From assembly GCF_023217965.1 (NCBI RefSeq), contig NZ_JALPSC010000002.1, positions 124,001-188,000 on the forward strand: a stretch of 64,000 bases of DNA, written 5' to 3'. Source of the DNA: Prevotella sp. E13-27 (GTDB lineage Bacteria; Bacteroidota; Bacteroidia; Bacteroidales; Bacteroidaceae). Positions 8,968-17,932 of this stretch are shown piece by piece (position 1 is the stretch's first letter; each line of letters opens with the position of its first letter). The notes under the pieces are model-generated. The model was not told where the DNA came from. It saw only the letters and a list, made by a program, of their open reading frames with translations, and did not search any database. A program made the position numbers and the translations under genes.

Positions 8968-10839
8968 ATGAAAAGAATCATGCAATGGGTGCTCGCCGCC
9001 ACCCTCATCAGCGGCGCAAGCGTATTCACATCGTGTTCGTCGGACAACGATGACAATTCTTCTCCTAAATCAGGAGCGAACAGCCAACTCGTAGGCCAAT
9101 GGTATTCCGACGTATCGGGGGCTACATACGCCGCCTGGACATACGGCAAGGCATGGCAGCAGACGGAACTGAAGGCCGACGGCACAGGCGTCACCAACAT
9201 CTATTACCTCAACAACGACGATGCCGTGGGCCGTGAGCGCTATTCGTTCACCTATACAGCCAGGGAGGGCGTGCTGACGATGGACATCGCGGAGAGGAAC
9301 ACCAAGACCACCGCCAGATATACCGTGAGCGACGGCAAGCTGACCTTGACGGAGGGTGACCACCAACTGGCCATGCAGAAGATGGACGAAGCGAAGGCTA
9401 AGGACTTTGATGCGTGGAGCCGCAAGGACAACCTGGTCAATGTACCGCAACCCGCCCGCTACACCGTCTTTGTCTATGGCAATGCGGGAGGCACCATGGA
9501 TAAGATTATTGAGTATGGCTTCTGGGAGAAGATACAGCCGCTGCTCACGGATCACAACAACGTCCGTGTGGTCTGCTTCTACAAATATGGCAAGGAAAAG
9601 TCCGAGGATGGCAAAGACTTTACAGGTAAGTATGCCGACCCGGGTGACATCGTATGGTTCGATCTGAACGACACGACTAAACTGGAGAATATTCGTAACG
9701 GAGGACTTCGGGCGCTGGGGTATGAAAAGAAGGCCCAGGAACTGAAACTGTGCGACCCCACGACCGTCAGCGCGTTCATCCAGATCAGCAGTCTGGTGTG
9801 TCCTGCCGAGCAGTATGTGTTCAGCATCTGGGGACATGGCAGCGGACTAAGCCCCATGGCCGATGTCCCCGGCAAATACGAAGACCCCGCCGCTGCACCT
9901 GCTACCCGAGGGGTCATCGGCGATGAGTGGAATAAGGGTGAAGAACTGGATATGTATGAACTGAGTGCCGCCATCCGTTCCGCAGGCTTGAACCGGCTGA
10001 ACACAATTTTCTTCCACAACTGCCTGATGGGCAACATGGAGACGCTGACCGAGCTGCGCGGCCTGTCCGACTACATCGTGGCCTCGGCTCACCTGCTTGT
10101 GAGCGAGGGCGAACTGCTCACGGAATACGTCCGAGGACTGCTGGAGAAGGGGAATACCGAGGATGCCATCGCACAGATGTTTGAGCGCGTGCATCCGAAA
10201 TGGGAAAATTCATATCATGAGTCTGAAGAGCAGGAAAATGGGCAAATAGTGGAGTCCTGGAGAAATGGCGACTACAAGCTCATCCGTACTGCCAAGCTCG
10301 ATGCCATCATCAGTGCCACCAAGCGCCTCGCCGACAGACTCGTCGCTCTCTACCCCACGCAAAGGGAAGCCATCGACAAAGCCACCAAGGAGGTGTATCG
10401 GTTCCATACCCTCATTCTAAATAACGTGTCCCCCGAGCAGCGTCACCTGTTAACCTACGTGAATCCCTTTGTCGATCTGGCAGACTATGCACATTGGTTG
10501 GCAAAAGAGACTGGCGACACAGAAATGGCTGCCATCTCTGCCGATCTGGACAAAGCCTTCAGCGAAGCCTTCGTCCACTATGCCGACGTCAACACGAACG
10601 AACAGCATCTGGACCACTACACACTGAGCATCTGCCTGACCAACAACAAATTCTACACGGCAGATGCCGCCAAATTGCCTCTTGTTGATTATTTTGTTCC
10701 TAATCATCTGTGCAATTTCGACCAAGGCTACGAGCAGACCACCTTCCACAAACTGACGGGATGGGGCAACTGGCTGCGCACCAACCAGCAACTGCTTTGG
10801 GGCAATCCCACAAGCGACGGCGGTGGCCCGCTCAAGTGA
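8968..10839 (+). CDS. Clostripain-like (C11) cysteine peptidase lipoprotein
   Basis: A 623-residue lipoprotein: signal peptide ending at lipobox FTSC, followed by the acidic run SSDNDD, which resembles the lipoprotein export signal that sends Bacteroidota lipoproteins to the cell surface. Residues of about 30-150 look like a lipocalin-type small beta domain (LVGQWYSD). The C11 peptidase domain follows: FVYGNAGGTMD, catalytic His290 in WGHGSG and catalytic Cys352 in FHNCLMGNME. C11 peptidases usually cut after Arg or Lys and self-process. It sits between the DUF4421 and dipeptidase-like genes. Target unknown. Confidence 0.9.
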   Translation: MKRIMQWVLAATLISGASVFTSCSSDNDDNSSPKSGANSQLVGQWYSDVSGATYAAWTYGKAWQQTELKADGTGVTNIYYLNNDDAVGRERYSFTYTAREGVLTMDIAERNTKTTARYTVSDGKLTLTEGDHQLAMQKMDEAKAKDFDAWSRKDNLVNVPQPARYTVFVYGNAGGTMDKIIEYGFWEKIQPLLTDHNNVRVVCFYKYGKEKSEDGKDFTGKYADPGDIVWFDLNDTTKLENIRNGGLRALGYEKKAQELKLCDPTTVSAFIQISSLVCPAEQYVFSIWGHGSGLSPMADVPGKYEDPAAAPATRGVIGDEWNKGEELDMYELSAAIRSAGLNRLNTIFFHNCLMGNMETLTELRGLSDYIVASAHLLVSEGELLTEYVRGLLEKGNTEDAIAQMFERVHPKWENSYHESEEQENGQIVESWRNGDYKLIRTAKLDAIISATKRLADRLVALYPTQREAIDKATKEVYRFHTLILNNVSPEQRHLLTYVNPFVDLADYAHWLAKETGDTEMAAISADLDKAFSEAFVHYADVNTNEQHLDHYTLSICLTNNKFYTADAAKLPLVDYFVPNHLCNFDQGYEQTTFHKLTGWGNWLRTNQQLLWGNPTSDGGGPLK

Positions 10840-10869
10840 ATAAAGAACAAGTATTAAATTCTCAAAAAT

Positions 10870-11679
10870 ATGAATCAAAGGAAACTGTGGGTGCTCGCCG
10901 CCATTCTCATCATTATATGCGGCGCATGTGTGATAACCTGCTGCGGCAGTGAGGACGACAATCCTGTGGTCAGCCCGACTGACGACAGCAGTCAGTTTGT
11001 AACCCTCAGCGAAGCCGTGCCCGATGTGATTCTGGAGATACGCTATTACGGCACGTACAACTTCGTAGGAACCCGCATTGACGGCTACGAGGAGCCGACA
11101 GCGCTACTCACACGCCAGGCTGCTGACAGTCTGAAGGCTGTAAACGAAGATGTGAAAGCACAGGGGTATAGACTGAAGATATACGATGCTTATCGTCCGC
11201 AGAAAGGCGTTGACCACTTCGTGCGCTGGGCAGAAGACATCAGCGACACGCTTATGAAGCCATACTTCTATCCCGACCTTGACAAGAAAGTGCTCTTTCC
11301 TCAGGAATACATCTGTCTGAAAAGTGGTCATACGCGGGGTAGCACTGTTGACCTGACTCTCTTCGATATGAAAACCGAAAAGGAACTTGACATGGGTGGC
11401 ACTTTCGACTGGTTTGGTCCCGAGAGTCATCCCGACTTCTGTGGTAATCCTGAGACGGGAGAATATACAGGTGATAACAGCAAGAGTCCTGCCAATCCGA
11501 AACGTAGCATCACCCCAGAGCAGTTTAAGAACCGTATGATTCTGCGTCAGGCAATGCTTCGTCACGGTTTCAAGCCTTTCGACACAGAGTGGTGGCACTT
11601 CACACTCCGTGACGAACCCTTCCCCAATACCTATTTCACCTTCCCAGTCAAACAACTGAGCAACAGCTTAGCTGAATAG
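10870..11679 (+). CDS. D-Ala-D-Ala dipeptidase-like (VanX/DdpX, M15D) lipoprotein
   Basis: A 269-residue protein with a signal peptide and lipobox around ITCC followed by acidic GSEDDN, so probably anchored in the outer membrane and possibly exposed. The M15D zinc site is complete: SGHTRGSTVD at about 152-161 (His154, Asp161) and EWWH at 240-243. The family hydrolyses D-Ala-D-Ala. Here a surface location suggests scavenging of peptidoglycan dipeptide or attack on other cells' wall fragments rather than vancomycin resistance, since no vanHA-type genes are nearby. It follows the C11 peptidase by 30 bp and shares with it a nearly identical stretch of signal-peptide DNA. Confidence 0.87.
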   Translation: MNQRKLWVLAAILIIICGACVITCCGSEDDNPVVSPTDDSSQFVTLSEAVPDVILEIRYYGTYNFVGTRIDGYEEPTALLTRQAADSLKAVNEDVKAQGYRLKIYDAYRPQKGVDHFVRWAEDISDTLMKPYFYPDLDKKVLFPQEYICLKSGHTRGSTVDLTLFDMKTEKELDMGGTFDWFGPESHPDFCGNPETGEYTGDNSKSPANPKRSITPEQFKNRMILRQAMLRHGFKPFDTEWWHFTLRDEPFPNTYFTFPVKQLSNSLAE

Positions 11680-11697
11680 GCTCTGAGTGAATAATAA

Positions 11698-11733
11698 AAT
11701 AAAGGGATGTATCGTCGGATACATCCCTTTATT
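11698..11733. terminator. Bidirectional terminator between the dipeptidase gene and ilvE
   Basis: A perfect 16-bp stem (AATAAAGGGATGTATC) with loop GTCG and U-rich ends in both directions. It serves the convergent plus-strand operon and the minus-strand ilvE. Confidence 0.9.
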
Positions 11734-11780
11734 GCAAATATAAATATGTTTATAAGTTGAATTTCAATAATTATTGAGAC

Positions 11781-12797
11781 TTATTCAATGACAACTGTTG
11801 TCCAACCGTGCTTATCCTCGATCTCTCCATACTGAATGCCACGGAGAGTGTCGTAAAGTTTCTTTGATATAGGACCGGGCTTCTCACCGAATGAATAGCG
11901 CTTGCCAGTATCGAGGTCATCAATATATGAGATAGGTGAAATTACGGCTGCTGTACCGCATGCACCTGCCTCTTCGAATGTCTCGAGTTCTTCTTCAGGA
12001 ATCTGACGACGCTCAACCTTCATGCCGAGATCCTCAGCTACCTGCATAAGGCTTTTGTTTGTAATAGAAGGCAGAATAGATGTTGATTTCGGAGTGATGT
12101 AGGTGTTGTTCTTAATGCCAAAGAAGTTGGCAGCACCACACTCGTCCATGTATTTCTTTTCTTTAGCATCGAGATAGAACTCGCAGGCATAACCTTTCTC
12201 GTGAGCCAGGTTGTTGGCGAAAAGAGAAGCTGCATAGTTGCCGCCCACCTTATACTTACCTGTGCCAAGAGGTGCCGAACGGTCGTAGTCACGAATGATT
12301 ACATAGGGGTTGGTAGAGAAACCACCCTTGAAATATGGACCTACTGGTGTGACGAAGATGAGAAAGCAATATTCCTTTGATGGATGAACGCCTACCTGTG
12401 CGCTGGTGCCGATGAGCAGCGGACGGATATAGAGTGTTGCTCCGCTCTCATAAGTAGGAATCCACTCCTGGTTCAGGCGTACAACCTTCTTTACCATTTC
12501 CTCGAACAGCTCTGTCGGTACTTCCGGCATGAGAATTCCGCGGCATGTTGACTGAAGGCGCTCTGCATTGTCCTTAACACGGAATACACGCACTTTGCCG
12601 TCCTTGCAGCGATATGCCTTAAGGCCTTCGAAAGCCTCCTGACCATAGTGCAGACAGGTTGCAGCCATGTGAAGTTTCAAATACTCGTCGGACGAAACTT
12701 CAATCTCGCCCCACTTGCCATCGCGGTAGTAGCACCGCACATTGTAGTCTGTCTTCATGTATCCGAAAGACAGGCTTCCCCAATCTAAGTTCTTCAT
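11781..12797 (-). CDS. ilvE: Branched-chain amino acid aminotransferase
   Basis: PLP enzyme (fold type IV) that interconverts Val, Leu and Ile with their 2-oxo acids. At 338 residues it matches the larger bacterial/eukaryotic BCAT subtype. The PLP lysine is expected at Lys183 in GTGKYKVGGNYAAS, and the substrate/cofactor motif ECGAANFFGI follows at about 228. The start MKNLDWGSLSFGYMKTDYN agrees with the family. It has its own promoter and ends against a shared terminator, so it appears monocistronic. Confidence 0.95.
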   Translation of the reverse strand: MKNLDWGSLSFGYMKTDYNVRCYYRDGKWGEIEVSSDEYLKLHMAATCLHYGQEAFEGLKAYRCKDGKVRVFRVKDNAERLQSTCRGILMPEVPTELFEEMVKKVVRLNQEWIPTYESGATLYIRPLLIGTSAQVGVHPSKEYCFLIFVTPVGPYFKGGFSTNPYVIIRDYDRSAPLGTGKYKVGGNYAASLFANNLAHEKGYACEFYLDAKEKKYMDECGAANFFGIKNNTYITPKSTSILPSITNKSLMQVAEDLGMKVERRQIPEEELETFEEAGACGTAAVISPISYIDDLDTGKRYSFGEKPGPISKKLYDTLRGIQYGEIEDKHGWTTVVIE

Positions 12798-12828
12798 ATT
12801 TTTGATGTTGGATGATAAATCATTTCCG

Positions 12829-12860
12829 CAAAGATAGACTATTTCGCCGAAACAAGCAAA
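12829..12860 (-). promoter_or_regulatory. Promoter of ilvE
   Basis: The minus strand has TTTG (12857-12860) and TATCTTTG (12829-12836), 24 bp start to start, a full match to the Bacteroidota sigma promoter. The leader to the ATG at 12797 would be about 25 nt. Confidence 0.8.
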
Positions 12861-12872
12861 TTTTTAGCCTGT

Positions 12873-13055
12873 TTATTCGCTTTTATCCAGTATCTTCTTG
12901 ATTTCGGCATCGGTATTAGTCAGTTTGTCGCGGCAGAATTTGATAAGTTCCTGCGCAGTCTTTAGCTGTTCAGTAAGCTCATCAATGCCGTATTCGCCAG
13001 CTTCCATCTTTTGTACGATGGCCTCCAGTTTCTGTATTGCTTCTTCGTATTTCAT
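12873..13055 (-). CDS. xseB: Exodeoxyribonuclease VII small subunit
   Basis: A 60-residue protein with the XseB pattern (MKYEEAIQKLEAIVQKMEAGE, then LEQLK-like ELTEQLKTAQELIKFCRDKL). It binds the large subunit XseA to form the single-strand-specific exonuclease VII. Its ATG overlaps the end of xseA by four bases, so translation is probably coupled. Confidence 0.95.
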   Translation of the reverse strand: MKYEEAIQKLEAIVQKMEAGEYGIDELTEQLKTAQELIKFCRDKLTNTDAEIKKILDKSE

Positions 13056-14386
13056 TTTACTGTTGATTTTATTGTTCCTTGTTCAAATTGGGTCTCTATC
13101 TCGTCGCCTTGTTTCAGTAAAGCTGCATCGTGTATGGCTTTGCCGTTTAGGGTTGTTATGCTGTAGCCTCGTTTGAGCATCAGCTGCGGGTCGAGTGATG
13201 TCGCTCGTTGTTGTAGCATCTCCAAACGGTGGTTGGCAGATGCTATGTTATGAGATGTTATAGGTGGTATGTGAGATGTCAACAGGGCTATTCGGTTCTG
13301 CTCTTTATCTATGATACGCCTGATGCTGTTGGCAAGCCTTTGGCTTGTCTGCTCCATACGAGCTTCATGTTGTGTCTTCACCAAAGAGAATAAGGCAGGG
13401 ATACGAATGGCAAGAGTTGAGAGTTGGGAGTTGAGAGTTGAGAGCTTGGCCTCCGCTGTGTAACTAATCCTTTGCTCGCATTGCTCAATACGGTCAAGCA
13501 CTCTTTGTGCATGCTCTATGAGAAAAGCTGCTGCTGCCGTGGGGGTCTTTACACGCAGATGTGACACCATGTCGAGTACACACTCGTCACGGTCATGTCC
13601 TATGCCTGTGATAATGGGCATGGGAAACTGTGCCACGTTTTCTGCAAGTGCTAAAGTGTCGAATCCGGACATGTCGGCAGTACCTCCACCACCACGGATT
13701 ATTACGACACAGTCGAATGACGAATCTTCTCCTACTGCCAAGGAGTGGGCTTCATATATCTGGTTTAGCGCATTGATGATGCTCTGTTCCACTTGTTCAC
13801 CTTGCATTATTGCTGGAAAAAGAGTGGTGTGGAAAGCAAAGCCGCTTTCACTGAGCTGTTGGCAGAAGTCACCATAGCCAGCAGCAGTGACACTGGAAAT
13901 GACAGCGATGTTTAGACAGAAAGTGGGGAGCTGAAGGTCGCGTTGCATGTCGAAGATGCCTTCTTGTTTCAGCTTGAGTACTATCTCCTGACGTCGGCGC
14001 GCCATGTCGCCAAGTGTGTGGTTAGGATCGATATCGGTTATTATCCATGAAAAACCGAAAGCTTCGTGGAACTGTGCATAGACTTTCAGACGTACTTTCA
14101 TTCCTGCGCATAGCCTTTGTCCTGTGATGCGTTCAAAGTGGGGCTGAATCATTGTCCATGACGAACGCCAGCACTTTGCCGAGGCACGTGCAATAGGGGT
14201 GTTAGAAAGCTCTTCCTTTTGGATAAGCTCCATATAACAATGGCCTCTTGACTCACGTACTTCTGAAAGTTCTGCCTCTACCCAGTACTCGTGTGACAGT
14301 TCTGCCTCTAGTGTCAAACGTACGAGCGAGTTCAGCTCAAATAATGATAGAGTTTCGTTCATGGCTTCTCGTTCAACAGCTTTCAT
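13052..14386 (-). CDS. xseA: Exodeoxyribonuclease VII large subunit
   Basis: Catalytic subunit of exonuclease VII, 444 residues. An OB-fold domain occupies about residues 10-110, the nuclease core follows (AVISSVTAAGYGDF, VVIIRGGGGTADMSGFD, ITGIGHDRDECVLDMVSHLRVKTPTAAA), and the C-terminal part is a coiled coil. The start at 14386 overlaps the upstream stop by four bases; an in-frame ATG at 14362 is a second possibility. A simple repeat at about 13412-13444 encodes LSTLNSQLSTLA in the coiled coil and appears to be a recent in-frame insertion. Confidence 0.94.
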   Translation of the reverse strand: MKAVEREAMNETLSLFELNSLVRLTLEAELSHEYWVEAELSEVRESRGHCYMELIQKEELSNTPIARASAKCWRSSWTMIQPHFERITGQRLCAGMKVRLKVYAQFHEAFGFSWIITDIDPNHTLGDMARRRQEIVLKLKQEGIFDMQRDLQLPTFCLNIAVISSVTAAGYGDFCQQLSESGFAFHTTLFPAIMQGEQVEQSIINALNQIYEAHSLAVGEDSSFDCVVIIRGGGGTADMSGFDTLALAENVAQFPMPIITGIGHDRDECVLDMVSHLRVKTPTAAAAFLIEHAQRVLDRIEQCEQRISYTAEAKLSTLNSQLSTLAIRIPALFSLVKTQHEARMEQTSQRLANSIRRIIDKEQNRIALLTSHIPPITSHNIASANHRLEMLQQRATSLDPQLMLKRGYSITTLNGKAIHDAALLKQGDEIETQFEQGTIKSTVK

Positions 14387-15801
14387 TCCTCTCCCTTGGT
14401 CCTTCCAATCATGTATGCCTGCCAGAAATCTGGTATTCCGTATCCCAGAATATTGTCAGGCTCGTCAGCTTGTGAGCTGCATTGCCTTACAAGATCAATA
14501 ATCTCTATGGCAGACAGCTTTGGTAATCCTTGCCATAAACATGCTACAAGGCCGCTGATAAGTGGCGTTGAGAACGATGTGCCCATGTCGCGAATAAGAG
14601 AGCCTCTGCCAGAGATAAGTGCTGTGCCGCTACCCATTGCTACTATGTCGGGCTTGATACGTCCGTCCTGCGTGGGACCAACGCTTGCGAAAGGTGCATT
14701 ACGCATCTCGCTGTTCACGGCACCTACGGTGATGATATCTTCTGCATCGGCTGGTGCTGTGATCTTCTTCCAGTGTCCCATCCCTGAGTTGCCTGCTGAG
14801 TTGCAAAGTACTATTCCTTTATGGGAAAGCATCGAGGCAGTGTGGGAGATGAGGGCTTTGTGTCCGTCGAGATCTCTCAGGTGGTAGTTGCCTTCGTTGT
14901 TGTCAAACTCGTTGTAGCCAAGTGAAGAATTTATGATGTCAACGCCTACTGAGTCTGCAAACTCTGCAGCCATTGCCCAATAGTCTTCTTCAATGGGCAT
15001 CTCCGTGAGAGGGTCTTCACAGCGCAGCAGCCAGTAATCAGCATCAGGTGCTGTGCCCATGATAACCTCAGGTGCTACGGCAGCCATAACGGAGAGGACT
15101 TTAGTGCCATGGTCTATGCCACCAAAGAAATCACCGTCATCGTAATCCTCCGCTACAGAAACGAAGTTGTGTGTACCCTTTAACTTCATCTGTGAGAAGC
15201 ATCCCAGCCTGTCAACATTCTGGAAGCCTCCGTCGAGCACAGCTATAGTCATGCCTTTGCCGTATAGCTCTATCTCGTGGAGACGGTTGCCGCCAAGCAT
15301 CTCTATCTGTGTACGTGATACACCGAGAGGATCGTTGCGAACGGAGTCCCAACGATTGAAATGATCTTGTATAATCCTCTTCTGTTGTGATAGCGGACCG
15401 TTGATACTGTCAGGTGACTGGAATACTTTACGCGCTTCTCTCACATTCGGCAATTGTGCCAGCAGGTTGAGTAGCGTTGTGTCGGCTGAACCAACGAGCA
15501 CGGTGTTGTTCCATTTGCTTACGCCAAGTATACGAGCACCCTTTACACGGAAACGCATCAGTTGCGATTCGGGTATTGGCAAATCGGTAGAATCGACCTT
15601 TAATTTTTGCCTTTTGCGTCTTTCTATGCTCTTTTGCGAAAGATATTTTCCAGGACGGTCGAGTGTGTGCTTACCGCCTTTCTTGTCATTGAGATAGTAA
15701 CGGTAAACAAACAACTTCGGGCCTGGATATTTCACCTTGCCTTCCATCGTTATTGGTGTTAGCAGAAGAGCAAATATAAAGAATAATATGCGATACGTCA
15801 T
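14383..15801 (-). CDS. Subtilisin-like (S8) serine peptidase, secreted
   Basis: A 472-residue protease with a signal peptide (hydrophobic residues 3-18). The catalytic triad motifs are Asp near 190 (IAVLDGGF), His near 230 (GIDHGTKV) and Ser near 410 (GTSFSTPL), with the oxyanion Asn in NSAGNSG. An N-terminal propeptide-like region precedes the catalytic domain. It is the first gene of an operon with xseA and xseB, joined by a four-base overlap, an arrangement without obvious functional logic. Likely periplasmic or exported; substrate unknown. Confidence 0.92.
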   Translation of the reverse strand: MTYRILFFIFALLLTPITMEGKVKYPGPKLFVYRYYLNDKKGGKHTLDRPGKYLSQKSIERRKRQKLKVDSTDLPIPESQLMRFRVKGARILGVSKWNNTVLVGSADTTLLNLLAQLPNVREARKVFQSPDSINGPLSQQKRIIQDHFNRWDSVRNDPLGVSRTQIEMLGGNRLHEIELYGKGMTIAVLDGGFQNVDRLGCFSQMKLKGTHNFVSVAEDYDDGDFFGGIDHGTKVLSVMAAVAPEVIMGTAPDADYWLLRCEDPLTEMPIEEDYWAMAAEFADSVGVDIINSSLGYNEFDNNEGNYHLRDLDGHKALISHTASMLSHKGIVLCNSAGNSGMGHWKKITAPADAEDIITVGAVNSEMRNAPFASVGPTQDGRIKPDIVAMGSGTALISGRGSLIRDMGTSFSTPLISGLVACLWQGLPKLSAIEIIDLVRQCSSQADEPDNILGYGIPDFWQAYMIGRTKGEE

Positions 15802-15826
15802 CTTAGATTTTTGTACTAAGGGAAGA

Positions 15827-15858
15827 CAAAGGTACGTTTTTTTTTCTTAACTACCAAA
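15827..15858 (-). promoter_or_regulatory. Promoter of the subtilase-xseA-xseB operon
   Basis: Minus-strand TTTG (15855-15858) and TACCTTTG (15827-15834) with 24 bp start-to-start spacing. The expected leader to the ATG at 15801 is about 20 nt. Confidence 0.8.
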
Positions 15859-15901
15859 TTTTGCTGTTTTTGATTGTCAATTGTTTGTTTTTTGCGCTAC
15901 T

Positions 15902-15933
15902 TTTGGTGGTGTCAGAAAAAAAATGTACCTTTG
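15902..15933 (+). promoter_or_regulatory. Promoter of the MATE gene, abutting the start codon
   Basis: TTTG (15902-15905) and TACCTTTG (15926-15933), spaced 24 bp. The -7 box ends only three bases before the ATG at 15937, so transcription should begin at or inside the start region, predicting a leaderless mRNA. Confidence 0.75.
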
Positions 15934-15936
15934 CGC

Positions 15937-17310
15937 ATGAATATGAACGATAACAAACAAGCTGCACTTGAGTTGGGATCGAAGCCAGTAGGGGCATTGC
16001 TGTGGCAATATGCTCTGCCTGCAATGGTGGCAATGGTGGCTTCGAGCTTATATAATATAATAGACCGCTCTGTCATAGGTCAGGTGGTCGGGCCTGAGGC
16101 TATTGCTGGTCTCGGTATCACTTTCCCGTTTATGAACCTTGGCGCTGCCTTTGGCGCAGCTGTTGGAGTAGGAGCTTCAACATGCATATCTGTGAAACTC
16201 GGACAGCGTGACTATGCCACGGCGCAGCATCTGTTGGGAAATACCGTTACCCTTAATCTTATAATAGGTCTCGCCTTCATGGCTGTCAGCCTGATTTTTC
16301 TTGACCCAATATTACGTTTTTTTGGTGCTTCAGATGCCACTCTGCCTTATGCTAGGGAGTTTATGGAGATAATACTTGCTGGTAACGTCGTTACCCATAT
16401 GTATTTTGGCATGAATGCTGTGCTGAGGGCAGCGGGTAAGCCTCGACACGCAATGTATGCAACATTGTTTACAGTGGCATGTAATATAATCTTGGTAATA
16501 GCCTTCGTTTGGTGGTTCAGATGGGGTATACGTGGAGCTGCTTTGGCTACTGTTACGTCACAATCGTTGGCTCTCTGCTGGCAGATGAGGCTGTTTAGCA
16601 ATAAGCATGAGCTGCTGCATCTGAAAAAAGGTATATATAAGCTGAAATCCGTTCTGGTAAGGAATATCGTATCAATAGGCATTTCGCCGTTCCTTATGCA
16701 GACAACATCTTGTGTCATCGTTATCTTCATGAACAATCAGTTTGTTCGATATGGTGGTGACATGGCTGTGGGCGCATATTCCATTGCAAACTCAATGGTA
16801 ATGGTGTTCTTCATGTTCGTGATGGGTGTCACTCAGGGAATGCAGCCTATCGTGGGTTATAACTATGGCGCTCAGAAATTTGACAGGATGATGCGTTGCG
16901 TTTGGATGGCTATAGCAGTGGCAACGACTATACTGCTTGCAGGATGGGCTGTGTCAATGCTTTTTCCACGACAGATAGCAAGGATGTTTACCACGGATCC
17001 TACATTGCTTGAAATGTCGGCACGAGGTATCATGCTTGATATGCTGGTGTTCTTTGTTGTTGGCTCGCAGGCTGTGATAACGAACTACTTCCAGTGTATT
17101 GGCAAGGTGCGCATAAGCATATTTCTCTCGCTGACGCGACAGCTCATTCTTTTATTGCCTATGGCTTACGTGTTCCCATTCTTCTGGGGACTCGATGGCG
17201 TTTGGTATTCAATGCCTGTGAGCGACTTCCTCGCTTTTGCTTTCACAATACCCATATTTATGTTGCACATCAGAAAATTCAAGTCTTATGGACAAACGGG
17301 TAATAATTAA
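15937..17310 (+). CDS. MATE family multidrug/organic cation exporter
   Basis: A 457-residue inner-membrane antiporter with the twelve-helix MATE pattern in two halves (LLWQYALPAMVAMVASSLYNIIDRS; second half VRNIVSIGISPFLMQTTSC). It likely exports drugs or metabolites using Na+ or H+. The start could be ATG 15937 or ATG 15943, two codons later; the promoter position favours either over the upstream ATG at 15874, which would lie before the promoter. Its 3' end overlaps the next gene by 23 bp. Confidence 0.92.
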   Translation: MNMNDNKQAALELGSKPVGALLWQYALPAMVAMVASSLYNIIDRSVIGQVVGPEAIAGLGITFPFMNLGAAFGAAVGVGASTCISVKLGQRDYATAQHLLGNTVTLNLIIGLAFMAVSLIFLDPILRFFGASDATLPYAREFMEIILAGNVVTHMYFGMNAVLRAAGKPRHAMYATLFTVACNIILVIAFVWWFRWGIRGAALATVTSQSLALCWQMRLFSNKHELLHLKKGIYKLKSVLVRNIVSIGISPFLMQTTSCVIVIFMNNQFVRYGGDMAVGAYSIANSMVMVFFMFVMGVTQGMQPIVGYNYGAQKFDRMMRCVWMAIAVATTILLAGWAVSMLFPRQIARMFTTDPTLLEMSARGIMLDMLVFFVVGSQAVITNYFQCIGKVRISIFLSLTRQLILLLPMAYVFPFFWGLDGVWYSMPVSDFLAFAFTIPIFMLHIRKFKSYGQTGNN

Positions 17311-17932
17311 CATTGGCAGACAACTGGGTTCTGGCGGACACGATATAGGACGCATGTTGGCATTGGACTTCAATGCTAAATATTATGATCGCGAACTGCT
17401 GAATCTTGCAGCAAAAGAGAGCGGATTCTCAGCAGAGTTCTTCGAACAGAACGATGAGAAGAAGGGCTTCTTGCGTTCATTCCTGCAGTTGCCGTTCAGC
17501 ATAATACATAATGGAGCGAACTTCTATCAGAACAATTTTTCACAAGAAGGACTATTTAAGTTTCAGAGTGATGCTATCCGCAAGGCTGCCAGCGAGGGCT
17601 CATGTGTGTTCCTTGGGCGTTGTGCTGACTATGTGTTGCGCGATTTCCCTAATGTCGTCAATGTGTTCGTAACTGCTTCTATAGATTTTCGAATACGTCA
17701 GGTGATGGATAAGCAGAACGTTTCGAAGGAAGAGGCACAGAGGATTATTGAAGAAGGGGAGAGCGAACGTGCTGCATATTATGACTACTACACGGGAAAG
17801 AAGTGGGGACATGCAACATCCTATGACTTGTGTGTTGACTCAAGCATACTCGGACTTGTGGAGACAGAGAAGTTTATTGCTGAGTTTGTAAGAGCAAAAC
17901 TAAATGTCAAATCAAATAATCATGTGCTTTGA
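17288..17932 (+). CDS. Cytidylate kinase-like family protein
   Basis: A 214-residue P-loop protein with the AAK_33/cytidylate-kinase-like layout: INIGRQLGSGGHDIGRMLA at the N-terminus in place of a classical Walker A, then FLGRCADYVL and a lid-like segment rich in Arg. The family is common in Bacteroidota and its substrate is not established. The ATG at 17288 gives the motif at residue 6 and overlaps the MATE gene by 23 bp, implying cotranscription. Confidence 0.85.
   Translation: MDKRVIINIGRQLGSGGHDIGRMLALDFNAKYYDRELLNLAAKESGFSAEFFEQNDEKKGFLRSFLQLPFSIIHNGANFYQNNFSQEGLFKFQSDAIRKAASEGSCVFLGRCADYVLRDFPNVVNVFVTASIDFRIRQVMDKQNVSKEEAQRIIEEGESERAAYYDYYTGKKWGHATSYDLCVDSSILGLVETEKFIAEFVRAKLNVKSNNHVL

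Noticed and set aside
10870..11679. Vancomycin resistance gene
   Set aside because: VanX-like motif is present, but it is a lipoprotein with no vanH/vanA neighbours, in a Gram-negative lineage.
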